DNA from: Todiramphus chloris collaris
Lineage: Eukaryota; Chordata; Aves; Coraciiformes; Alcedinidae
DNA: 64,000 nucleotides
Assembly: GCA_025345505.1 (NCBI GenBank)
Contig: JANVCC010000048.1
Location: 1-64,000, forward strand
Direction: 5' to 3'
Of the stretch, positions 1 to 7,517 are shown in pieces. The notes beneath the pieces were generated by a model. The model did not search any database. It saw only the letters and a list, made by a program, of their open reading frames with translations, and was not told the origin of the DNA. Position 1 is the first letter of the stretch. The number at the start of each line of letters is the position of its first letter. The position numbers and the translations under genes are program-made.

Positions 1-52
1 CGTGCCGTGCCGTGCCGTGCCGTGCCGTGCCGTGCCGTGCCGTGCCGTGCCG
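1..52. repeat. GTGCC pentanucleotide tandem array
   Basis: About ten near-perfect tandem copies of GTGCC (equivalently CGTGC) run from the first base, so the array probably continues beyond the left edge of the window. All frames through it are open and encode a repeated Pro-Cys-Arg-Ala-Val pattern, which is an artefact of the repeat and not a protein. Confidence 0.95.
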
Positions 53-236
53 GCTCCGGGAATTCCGAACGCGGCAGCGGCGACGGCTCCCGCGGCGGAA
101 CCGGCAGCGGCGGCACAAACGGCGGCCCCGCCGGCCGAGCTGACGGCCCCGACTCCAGCGGCAGAGGCGGCTCCGTCACAAGATCCGCCTGCACCGCCGG
201 CCGCGCCCCAGACTGCGCCGCAAACCTAAGCTTTAA
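53..236. other. CpG-dense GC-rich tract, imperfect GGCAGCGGC-like repeats
   Basis: This stretch is very GC-rich and full of CpG, with irregular GGC/AGC triplet runs. Two forward frames are open and give Ala/Pro-rich or Gly/Ser-rich translations, as expected from such base composition. It lies between the pentamer array and the A-rich satellite. It could be a degenerate GC minisatellite or the edge of a CpG island; no splice sites or domain favour coding. Confidence 0.6.
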
Positions 237-276
237 AACAAGTAAAGGTAAAATCTAGTATTAAAAACATGAAAAC
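237..276. repeat. A-rich minisatellite, left edge
   Basis: The short run before the LTR contains the satellite hallmarks AAAATCTAGTATTAAAAACA and ends in AAAAC. That is the same 5 bp that follows the LTR at 1081-1085, so this piece is the left half of the array split by the LTR insertion. Confidence 0.7.
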
Positions 277-1080
277 TGTCACGGTTTAGGGTCAGGGCAG
301 CCCCTTAGACCTATAGCAGACGCTCTCTGTTAATCCCCTCCCTCCCCAGAGGGGAAGAGAAGGGGAATAAGGGAGAGAGACTGAGCGATTAGAAAAGGAA
401 ACTAGAACAGCTTGAATGAAAATGAAATTAATAATTATAAAAATGGAATATATACAAATATATACAAACCAGTATGGAACCCAACCCCCCTGATGGTAAT
501 TCCATCCCCGTCACCGCTGATGCTGTGGAGGCACCGGGGCAGTCCCAGCCTGGGCCCCGCAGCAGCCGGGAGCTGTGTTCAGGACCTGGGTTCTGGTACC
601 AGGGTCAGGAACACGCAGATCGGATCGAAGGCAGGATGGACAGAGGCCTCCTGGGATGCTCCGAGGAAGGAACCGAAAGAGGATCCAAGCCAAGCCAAGC
701 AAAAGCTGTCAAAGCAGCCCAAGAGGGGAGAGGAGCCCAAAGACCCCTCGGATCCCTCAGCTCTGTGCTGAATATGACGTGTATGGGCTGGAATCCCTCA
801 TTGGTCAGTTTGGGGTCACCTGTCCTGTGCGCTCCTCCCTGCAGGTGCTGCCTTTCACTTTCTGCACCCCCCAGTGTGGTGCACAGGACCCAGCAGTGGC
901 CTTGGTCTGCACCCCAACCCTTGGTAGTAACTCTAAACATGAGGTGTTCTCACTGCTAGGAGCAGCCACTGTCTGTGAGAACAGGCTGTTAACTTCAAAA
1001 AGCGCAGTTAATTAGAAGAACTGAGCTGAAAAGTAAAATTACTGAACAGAATTATTTCTGTTCTCACTCAAACCAGGACA
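277..1080 (-). mobile_element. Solo LTR of an ERVL-type endogenous retrovirus
   Basis: Read on the minus strand, this 804-bp unit begins TGTCCTGGTTTGAGT and ends CCCTAAACCGTGACA, giving TG...CA termini. It is flanked on both sides by AAAAC (272-276 and 1081-1085), a perfect 5-bp target-site duplication as expected for ERVL integration. A TATATAT-rich stretch near 440-470 could be the core promoter. Its first bases resemble those of the LTR at 17392-17989, placing both in related avian ERVL groups. No retroviral coding sequence is present, so it is most simply a solo LTR. Inexact point: the subfamily name cannot be assigned by eye. Confidence 0.85.
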
Positions 1081-1832
1081 AAAACCTAAACCATACTATT
1101 AAAAACAAATCCATAAAATCTCCTATTAAAAACAAAGAAACTAAAACATAATATTAAACCAAAAAGGAGATATAACTTCATATTAATAATCACAAATATA
1201 TAAATTAATACTAAAACCAAAATAATTTTATATCTAACATTAAGAACAAAAAAGCTAAATGCAATAGCTAAACCCAAAAAAGCTAAAACATATTAAGACC
1301 AAAGAAAAAGACAAAATATATTATTAAAAACAAAAAGAGCTAAAACCTAAGGTTAAATAAAAAAAGATGAAAGATAATAGTGAAAACAAACCGACCTAAA
1401 ACCTAATATTAACACCCACAGATATATCAGCTCATGCAAAAAACAAAACAAAAGCTAAACCCTAAAATTAACTCAAAAAAAACCCCAAAAACCCCAAATC
1501 AAGATAAAATCTAATGTTATAATCAATAGAATTTACTATTATATGCAAAAAAGCTAAAGCCTAATACTAAAAATTATTTAAAAGAAATGATAAAAGCTAA
1601 TATTAAAAATATGAGAAGCTAAAACCTAATATTAAAAATAAAAGAACCTACAATATATTATTAAGAACCATAAATCTAAAATCTACTATTGAAAACAAAG
1701 GAAGCTAATACCTAAGATTAAAACCAAATAATTTTATTTTTAAGCAAGTAATAAAATACTTTTAAATCTAACGTTAAGAACAAAAAAGCTAAACACAAAA
1801 GCTAAACCCAAAAAAAGGTAAAACATATTAAA
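1081..1832. repeat. A-rich degenerate minisatellite, block 1
   Basis: A tandem array of diverged units of about 27-30 bp, each built round AGCTAAAACCTAATATTA followed by AAAAC and A-runs. Unit length and sequence drift strongly, but the alternation of CTAAAACC-like and ATTAAAAAC-like words is regular. Sub-blocks at 1203-1310, 1640-1735 and 1715-1832 recur at 2888-3085 and 5085-5160, so there is a higher-order layer above the basic unit. No gene signal is seen. Confidence 0.85.
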
Positions 1833-1862
1833 CCACCACAGCCTGGCCCTGGCAAAACACTC
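1833..1862 (-). mobile_element. Tip of a class II ERV LTR fused to CR1
   Basis: Bases 1839-1862 match bases 5473-5496 exactly over 24 bp. The matched bases lie 4 bp inside the outer end of the minus-strand LTR at 5166-5500. Only this LTR tip is present. It abuts the A-rich satellite on its left and a CR1 fragment on its right. It may be the last remnant of a second insertion of the same family, or a piece captured during repair or template switching. Confidence 0.7.
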
Positions 1863-2045
1863 AAGTCTTATTCCATTCCCTCCAGTCCTGTCACTGCCCC
1901 ACAGCCTAACAAGTCCCTCCCCAGCTTTCTGGTAGCCGCCTTCAGATACTGGAAGGCCACAATGAGGTCTCCCTGGAGCCTTCTCCTCTTCAGCCTGAAC
2001 AACCCCAACTCTCTCAGTCTGTCCTCGCCTCTCAGGTGTTTTCTA
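1863..2045 (-). mobile_element. CR1 LINE fragment
   Basis: The plus strand reads as the reverse complement of the CR1 ORF2 end/3' region, with the landmarks CATTCCCTCCAGTCCTGTCA, AGTCCCTCCCCAGCTTTC, CTGGAAGGCCACAATGAGGT and GAACAACCCCAACTCTCTCA in normal order. It is truncated at both ends; the CR1 3' terminus is missing. A close relative of the same segment lies at 2636-2884. Confidence 0.9.
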
Positions 2046-2205
2046 ATGTGTGATTACTACATATCATAGAACTATTCTAACTACAATTACCAGACTAAGT
2101 TACAGAAAACTCTGACTGGGCTGCAGGTATTTTCTAGCAGATAGAACACAGCTATTTTTATGAAGGAATTCTAATTCTAATAATTCTAATTCATTCTAAT
2201 TCTAA
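2046..2205. other. Unassigned spacer with ATTCTA microsatellite
   Basis: An AT-rich spacer between two CR1 pieces. Its right part (about 2168-2205) is a short ATTCTA/ATTCTAATA simple repeat of the kind that forms from CR1 tails. Nothing else is recognised in it. Confidence 0.5.
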
Positions 2206-2535
2206 AATTCCACAACTTCTTCAAGGGGGACAGCAGAGGGAGAGGTGCTGATCTCCTCTCCCTGGTGACCAGCGATAGGACACAACTAAATGGAACGAAG
2301 CTGCATCAGGGAAGTTCAGACTGGACATCACTGCCTGGGTGATTGGTCCCTGGAAGAGGTTCCCCATTGGGTCAGTGATGTGACCAGCCTGTCAGAGTTC
2401 AAGGAACATCTGGACAACACTCTTAGTCATAAGGTTTAGTTTTAGGTACTCCTGAGAAGAGCAGGAAGGTAGACTTGATGATCCATAACGGGTCCTTTCC
2501 AACTCATGGTACTCTATAATTCTAATAATAATCAA
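2206..2535 (+). mobile_element. CR1 LINE 3' end fragment
   Basis: Plus-strand CR1 3' region. It carries GGTGCTGATCTCCTCTCCCT, GACCAGCGATAGGACACAA, GAAGCTGCATCAGGGAAGTT and CTTGATGATCCATAACGGGT in the expected order, and ends in a decayed ATTCTAATA tail. A short deletion removes the part normally following the TTCAGACTGGACAT segment. It is opposite in orientation to the two CR1 pieces on either side. Confidence 0.9.
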
Positions 2536-2635
2536 CTGCCAGTGCTCTTTCTGCCCTGGTTCTTGTGGTACAGTGCATGGGGACTGTAACACCGGAGAAC
2601 CGAAAAAGACAAAGAAACATTTGGCAGTTTTAACA
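2536..2635. other. Unassigned spacer
   Basis: About 100 bp between the plus-strand CR1 tail and the next minus-strand CR1 piece. It has no recognisable repeat family, RNA or coding signal. Confidence 0.5.
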
Positions 2636-2884
2636 ACAACAAGTTTTAATCCATTCCCTCCAGTCCTGTCACTGCCCCACAGCCCAACAAGTCCCTCCCC
2701 AGCTTTCTTGTAGCCCCCTTCAGATACTGGAAGGCCACAATAAGGTCTCCCCGGAGCCTTCTCCTCTCCAGACTGAACAACCCCAACTCTGTCTGTCCTC
2801 ACAGCAGATGTGCTCCAGCCCTCCGATCATCCTTGTGGCCCTTCTCTGGACTCGTTCCAGCACATCCATATCCTTCTTGCAATA
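2636..2884 (-). mobile_element. CR1 LINE fragment, second copy
   Basis: Covers the same CR1 segment as 1863-2045 and extends further inward, through CTCCAGCCCTCCGATCATCC and GGACTCGTTCCAGCACATCC. Where the two copies overlap they look more than 90% identical by eye and share non-consensus words such as CACTGCCCCACAGCC. Either both come from one subfamily with nearly the same truncation point, or the segment was duplicated locally. Its right edge meets the A-rich satellite. Confidence 0.9.
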
Positions 2885-3945
2885 GGATTATAAATTAATA
2901 CTAAAACCAAACTAATCTTGAATCTAACATTAAGAACAAAAAAGCTAAACGGAAAAGCTAAACCCAAAAAAGGTGAAACATATTAAGACCAAAAAAAGAC
3001 CTACAATATATTATTAAGAACCAGAAATCTAGAATCTACTATTGAAAAGAAAGGAAGCTAATATCTAAGATTAAAACAAAAAAAACCAAAACGATAAAAA
3101 CCCAAAAAAGCTAACACCTCATATTGAAAACTAAAGAAGCTAAAAGTAATATTAAAACCAAAAAAAGCTAAAAGCTAGTGTTAAAAAACAAATGAAACTA
3201 ATGTTAAAAACAAAGTAGATAAAACATAAGATTAAAACCCATAAGTCTAAAACTTAATATTAAATACAGAAGAAACCTTAGATGAAAAAGAAAAGAAGCT
3301 GAAGCCTAATATTAAAAAAACCACTAAAATCTAATATTAAAAACAACAAAAAAGCTAAAAACTAAGATTAACGAAAACCAAAGCAAAAACGTAAGACTTA
3401 AAACAATAGAAGCTAAGAACCAATATTAAAAACAAAAAAGACAAAGCCTATTAAAAAGAAGAAAAGCTAAAATATAATATTGAAAACAAACAAAGATAAA
3501 AGCTAATATTAAAAATAAAGAAGCTAAAAGATAAGGTTGAAAGCAAAAATGCTAAGCCCTAATATTAACACCAAACCCCCTGTAATGTTAAAAACAAGAA
3601 AAAAAAAAAAAATCCCAAGAAAAATCAACTAAGAAAAAAAGGAGCCTAAAACCTACCATTAACAGCTAATAGAGATAAAATGTAAGACAAACAGCCACAA
3701 ACCAAAAGTAATATTAAAAAAGCAGCTAAATTCGTAAAGCTCTGAGATTAAAACCAAAAGAGCTAAAATGTAACATTAAACAAGAGAGAGCCAACGCCTA
3801 CGATGAAAACCAGAAGAGCTAACACCTGATATGAAAAGCAAAACCGCGAAAACCGAAGATTAAAAACAATAGAAGATCAAGTCGAACATTAAAACGAGAA
3901 CAGATAAAACCTAAGATAAAACCAAGCAAAAGCTAAAAGCTCACA
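2885..3945. repeat. A-rich degenerate minisatellite, block 2
   Basis: Continues the array of block 1 with the same 27-30 bp units. The first 200 bp (2888-3085) repeat sub-blocks seen at 1203-1310, 1640-1735 and 1715-1832. Toward 3780-3945 the units become richer in G and C (for example ACCGCGAAAACCGAAG), marking the approach to the GC-rich tract. There is a poly(A) interruption near 3600. No gene is seen. Confidence 0.85.
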
Positions 3946-4240
3946 TTAGGGCACGGGAGGGGTGGGGATGCGACTGCAGTCCCGCGGCCTCTCTCAGCGC
4001 GGGGGAGTCCCGATGACCCCGGCCCTGGCGGGGTCCTGGTCTCGGATCCCCGGGGTGTCCTGGGGCCCGGGGGTGTCCCGGGCTGGCCCCGCTGCCCGGG
4101 GTTTCCCCGCCCCACAATTGTCTCCGTGCCCCTCCCCACCCTGAGCTCGCCCCTTCCATGCTCCCTGGGGCGGGGCCGGCCCGTCTGTCCCCGCAGAGCG
4201 CCCAGCCGATTGCCTGCCCTTCCTGGGGGGGAGCGAGGAC
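3946..4240. other. GC-rich CpG-island-like segment inside the satellite block
   Basis: A sharp switch from A-rich satellite to GC-rich sequence with many CpGs, CCCGGG/GGGGT runs and an Sp1-type GGGGCGGGGC at about 4167-4176. It could be promoter-like, but it sits within tandem repeats and the long frames crossing it on both strands result from base composition. No splice-supported exon is seen. Confidence 0.5.
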
Positions 4241-4400
4241 TTGGCCCCGGGTGGGTTTGGCTCGGCTTGGCAAGGCTGTTTGGCAGGGCTCGGCTCGGGC
4301 CGGCTCGGCTCTGTTTGGCACGATTCGTCCGGGATGGGCTGGGCTGGGCCGAGGAGGGGCGGGTGTGCTGCGCTGTCCTGGGCTGACCGGACAGGGCTCA
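4241..4400 (+). repeat. GGCTC/GGGCT pentamer-type array (G-rich on plus)
   Basis: Irregular tandem copies of GGCTC and related words (GGCTCGGCTTGGCAAGGC, GGCTGGGCTGGGCC) make the plus strand strongly G-rich. The complementary form AGCCC/GAGCC makes the plus strand C-rich at 4690-4800. Confidence 0.75.
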
Positions 4401-4439
4401 GGGGCTCGGCCCCTGTCCCTCCACACGCGTGTCCCCGGC

Positions 4440-4640
4440 CGGGACGGGCCTGGTTCCAGTCTCAGTCCCAGCCCCTGTCGCAGTCCCAGTCCCAGTCCCG
4501 GTCCCAGTCCCAATTGCAATTCAGTCCTTGTGCCAGTCCAGTCCAAGTCTCCGTTCTGGTCCTGATCCCAGTCACGAGGCTGGTCCGGGTGCTGGTCCCA
4601 GTCCCCGCCAGGCTCTGTCCCAGGTGCTGAAACCGGCGCC
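4440..4640 (-). repeat. AGTCCC hexamer array (C-rich on plus)
   Basis: Tandem CAGTCC/CAGTCCC units, nearly perfect at 4455-4515 and decaying to the right. The array is the reverse complement of the GGGACT array at 4812-5050. The plus strand is C-rich here, so GC skew flips relative to 4241-4400. Confidence 0.85.
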
Positions 4641-4806
4641 GGACCCGGCCCGGACCCGCTGCGGGGCTTCGACCGTGGGACGGACCCGCCGAGCCCGGCC
4701 CATTCAGCCCAGTCCAGCACAGCCCGACCCTGCCCAGTCAGCCCTGTACAGCACAGCCTGGCCTGGTCCGGCCAAGCCAGTCCGAGCCAAGCCGGGCCGG
4801 GCATGA
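4641..4806 (-). repeat. CGGACCC and AGCCC/AGTCC arrays (C-rich on plus)
   Basis: A GGACCCGG-type stretch (about 4640-4690) is followed by AGCCC/CAGTCC/AGCC words up to the skew switch at about 4806. The AGCC part is the opposite-strand version of the array at 4241-4400. All the long reading frames that cross this segment are repeat-encoded. Confidence 0.7.
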
Positions 4807-4811
4807 TAGAT

Positions 4812-5065
4812 GGGGACCATCACTGGGACTGGCAGCAGCACTGGGGCCAGGGCTTGGACTGGGACCAGAACTGGAACCGGACTCGGACTGGGGCCAGAAC
4901 TGGGGCTGCAGCCAAGACTGGGACTGAACAGGCATTCGAATGAGACCAGCATTGAAACTGAGACACGGCAAAAGGACTGGACTGGATTGACATCAGCACT
5001 GGAACTGAGACACGGCAGCAGGACTGGGACTGGACTGGGACCAGGATAGAAGCTGGAACTGGGTC
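4812..5065 (+). repeat. GGGACT hexamer array (G-rich on plus)
   Basis: Diverged units of ACTGGG/GGGACTGG run through this segment, the reverse complement of the 4440-4640 array. Closely spaced GGG/GG runs, for example near 4855-4915 and 5018-5045, make G-quadruplex formation possible; this is an inference from composition only. Confidence 0.85.
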
Positions 5066-5081
5066 TAGGATTGAATCAGGG

Positions 5082-5165
5082 GGACCAAAAAGAGACCTAC
5101 AATATGTTATTAAGAACCAGAAATCTAAAATCTAATATTAAAAACTAAGATTAAACCCAAAACAA
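5082..5165. repeat. A-rich minisatellite, right-hand remnant
   Basis: The A-rich satellite returns after the GC tract. Bases 5085-5160 closely match 2990-3080 and 1640-1735, including AGACCTACAATAT and TTATTAAGAACCAGAAATCT. It is cut off by the LTR at 5166. If the retrovirus used a 6-bp target, the left duplication would be AAACAA (5160-5165), but the partner end of the provirus is missing. Confidence 0.85.
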
Positions 5166-5500
5166 TGATACAAACCTGCGGCGGATCATATCACAGACTC
5201 CCCGGTGAAGGTGCAAGAGAGACGCTTTATTAGAACTGTAAGCCACTTATAGAGCCAATTATGTTTACCATCCACATTTAACCACTGAGAGCACCCAGCC
5301 ATGCTCTCATTAACAACACAGGCAAACACAGAAGTTCTCAGCTGCTTTACAGCTATCTTCAAAACAACAGTTCAAGGCAGGTGTTCATGGGACATTCCCG
5401 GGCTGTTCAGACTAACACTCCCACTGCCGCCCAAGGTTACACTCCCATCCTAACACTCCCTCACTTTCCCACCAGCCTGGCCCTGGCAAAACACTCCACA
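5166..5500 (-). mobile_element. LTR of a class II endogenous retrovirus (3' LTR of remnant)
   Basis: On the minus strand the unit starts TGTGGAGTGTTTTGCC just after a purine-rich tract and ends GGTTTGTATCA, giving TG...CA termini and 335 bp. A TATA-like CTATAAG (about 5252-5258) and an AATAAA signal (5226-5231) lie close together before the 3' end, a compact layout known from alpha- and beta-like avian retroviruses. It belongs to the provirus remnant that extends to about 7055. No matching 5' LTR is found in the window. Confidence 0.85.
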
Positions 5501-5517
5501 TCTCCCCCTTCTTTGTT
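5501..5517 (-). other. Polypurine tract of the ERV
   Basis: The minus strand reads AACAAAGAAGGGGGAGA immediately before the LTR's TG. This is the expected place and composition for the plus-strand primer of reverse transcription and supports the LTR boundary at 5500. Confidence 0.8.
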
Positions 5518-5943
5518 TATCAAATCCAGGGCTAACACTGTATTCTTCTATACAACCATAACACAAACAATACTCCAATCCATCATCCATTATACACACA
5601 ACAATACGCAGGGAGTATAAACCATAATACATACAAAAATTACCAAAAATACAAATAAAGGAGTATATACTACAGGTACAACAAACATAATGCAGCACAT
5701 AACAAAACAGATCATTCGAGAGTCCAACTGCATCTGTCCTTGATGTCATCTCAAAAGACAAAGTCTCATGCACCCATAACATACTGTCCATATAAGAACC
5801 CAATCGGGAAGATCTTCACAACGGTGCGATTAGTATAACAACCAGGGTGATCCAAGTGTTCCCATCAGGTACAGGCGGAACCAGAATTCCCAGGACTATG
5901 ATGATGAAACAACAGAAGGTCGAATACACCTTGAAGGAGCCCA
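5518..5943 (-). pseudogene. Residual env/3' region of the ERV
   Basis: Only about 430 bp separate the end of integrase from the polypurine tract, far too little for an envelope gene of about 1.5-2 kb. Just after the integrase stop there is a Met start followed by a hydrophobic stretch that looks like a signal peptide, which is then lost. The rest is Tyr/Cys-rich, Val-rich frame without recognisable env motifs. Most of env therefore appears deleted. Assigning the start to an env leader is an inference from position. Confidence 0.5.
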
Positions 5944-6841
5944 TCATGTCCAACTACCTGCATAAACACAAGCATAACCCCTTTCCCACGTTATTAGGTC
6001 CATAGGTCCTTCCCACTGTCCGGATAATAAATCTTTTACTATAACTGCTGGTCGATGTTGCCAGGTGTCATCTCATAGAAAGTGTCGCTCACAGCTGCTG
6101 CGACCTGTTTCATCACAATTCAAAAAATGAAGTACAAAACCAGCTTTCCATAATCGATTCTTGTGGGCTAACAAGGAATTGTCCATCCCCCCCCTTTTTT
6201 TTTGTAACAAAGCCTTTAGCGTCCGATGTGCACGCTCCACAATGGCTTGCCCTGGGGGGGAATACAGCATTCCTGTAACATGAACAATACCCCAGCGAGA
6301 ACAAAAATCACCAACCTCACGAGGTATAAGCTGAGCCGTTATCCGTCTTGATAGTACGAGGGATCCCCACCATAGCAATACATGTAAGCCAGTGATGGAG
6401 AACATCACAAGCCCGTTCACCCGCATGTGCCATGGCAACAAGAAAGCTAGAATAAGTATCAGTTGTAACATGAACATACTTTAAACGACCAAATTCAGAA
6501 ATATGTGTGACATCTGATTGCCAAAGCTCATCAGCTACAAACCCTCGAGGGTTAACCACCTCTATAGAAGGCGAAGGGGCAAACTGATGACAATGAGGGC
6601 AAGAAGCAAAAATTTCCCAAGCATGTGCCAATTTCAGGTGAAAGTGTTTACTAAGAGCCCGAGCATTCTGATTAAAGAAATCATGCAACAACTTAGCTTG
6701 CACCATAGTATGTGGGACTGACGTGTAGAATGCAGCCGCACCCGCTCTCTCATTACCTGCTGTAATAGGATCAGGTAGGTTTAAATGAGATTGAATATGC
6801 ATAATGTAAAAGTCATGCTTTCTATAATTAAGCAAAGTCCA
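5944..6841 (-). pseudogene. Degenerate retroviral integrase (pol 3' part)
   Basis: Read on the minus strand, this carries a short RNase H tail leading into an integrase of the class II (beta-like) type. It has the HHCC zinc-binding region (final CPHC), the first catalytic Asp in SDVTH, the second Asp in KTDNGSAYTS, then the Glu in AIVERAHRTLK and the C-terminal [12 protein letters not shown] motif. The gene is broken. A frameshift near 6320-6340 separates the second Asp from the Glu, and an in-frame TGA at 6073-6075 precedes the C-terminal domain, whose own stop is at 5944-5946. It would normally act in the pre-integration complex to insert viral DNA. With these lesions and no reverse transcriptase it is a relic. 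Confidence 0.9.
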
Positions 6842-7055
6842 AACCCCCATGATAGCAGATGCAGGGGTAACAGTAGGCCACTCTAAAGGCCACTCAGTAT
6901 ACTTTACAACAGAAAAGTCAGCACCTGTGTCCAATAAACCAGTAAAATTCTGACCATCTATAGTACAAGTCATATGAGGTTGCCGTGCCATGATGATCTC
7001 GGACCAAAAAAGTGCTGGTTCTCCCGTACTTCCAAAGCCTCCACTTCCCCGATGA
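6842..7055 (-). pseudogene. Retroviral protease fragment fused to integrase by deletion
   Basis: The minus strand encodes the characteristic junction motif GSGGFGSTG (near 7050) followed by an aspartic protease with active site LLDTGADFSVV (Asp of DTG at about 6929-6931). The protease is cut after about 65 residues at 6842, where the frame runs straight into sequence normally found at the end of RNase H. Reverse transcriptase and most of RNase H, normally more than 2 kb, are absent. No gag is seen upstream. The flap and C-terminal dimer parts of the protease are missing, so it should not work. Confidence 0.85.
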
Positions 7056-7057
7056 CC

Positions 7058-7262
7058 TCGAGAGAGCGCGTGGGAGGCCGAGAGCGGATGGGAGGCAGAG
7101 AGCAGATGGGAGGCCGAGTGGGGTGGAGGCCGAGAGGTAGTGGGAGGCCGAGAGGGCGCAGAGGCTGAGATTAGGGGAGGCTGAGAGAAAGTGGGAGGCT
7201 GAAAGTAGTGTGAGGCCGAGAGATGGTAGAGGCCGAGAGCTAGTGGGATGTCGAGAGCGGCA
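7058..7262. repeat. 18-bp GC-rich minisatellite
   Basis: About eleven units of 17-18 bp with consensus GGGAGGCCGAGAGCGGAT or close variants (for example GGGAGGCAGAGAGCAGAT). Because most units are 18 bp they encode a hexapeptide repeat (Leu-Ser-Ala-Ser-His-X) on the minus strand, in the same open frame as the ERV protease fragment. No retroviral domain resembles this. It may be an expanded repeat in old gag-leader sequence or an unrelated minisatellite joined to the provirus. Confidence 0.85.
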
Positions 7263-7517
7263 TCCAAAATTTTTTTTCCTCCAGGCCGTCTCACCGATCA
7301 CTGCCGGGGGTGTGGGGGGGGATAAAAATAAACAAACAAATAATTAAATAACCCCCGCCCCTGCAGTACCGCTGTTCCGCCACCGAGAGGCAGCAGAGAG
7401 CGCCGCCAAGCGGCCCGGCGGCACTGCGCATGCGCCAAGGAGATGGGCAGCGCCCTTACTTGCCCGGCGTCGGGGGCGCTACTGCGCATGCGCAGCCTGG
7501 GAAAGAGAAGACTGAGC
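7263..7517. promoter_or_regulatory. GC-rich promoter-like fragment with two NRF1 palindromes
   Basis: A CpG-rich segment at about 7350-7500 carries two copies of ACTGCGCATGCGC (around 7427 and 7486), matching the palindromic NRF1 consensus TGCGCATGCGC. Paired NRF1 sites are typical of CpG-island promoters of housekeeping genes. On the minus strand GGGCAAGTAAGG (about 7455-7466) could serve as a splice donor, which would give a minus-strand transcript reading into the ERV remnant. Left of it is a poly-pyrimidine/AAAC-rich spacer (7310-7350). No gene can be attached to it. Confidence 0.5.

Noticed and set aside
1441-1475. CTAAACCCTAAAATTA words suggesting interstitial telomeric repeats
   Set aside because: They are variants of the A-rich satellite unit; there is no run of tandem TTAGGG/CCCTAA as required for vertebrate telomere sequence.
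1081-3945. Regularly spaced short repeats resembling a CRISPR-like array
   Set aside because: Units are directly adjacent, highly diverged and without unique spacers, and the host is a vertebrate. This is a minisatellite.
3941-4804. Long open frames in the GC tract, including 287 codons on the minus strand
   Set aside because: They follow the GGCTC/AGTCCC repeat registers, occur on both strands at once and give low-complexity Gly/Pro/Arg/Ser translations without domains.
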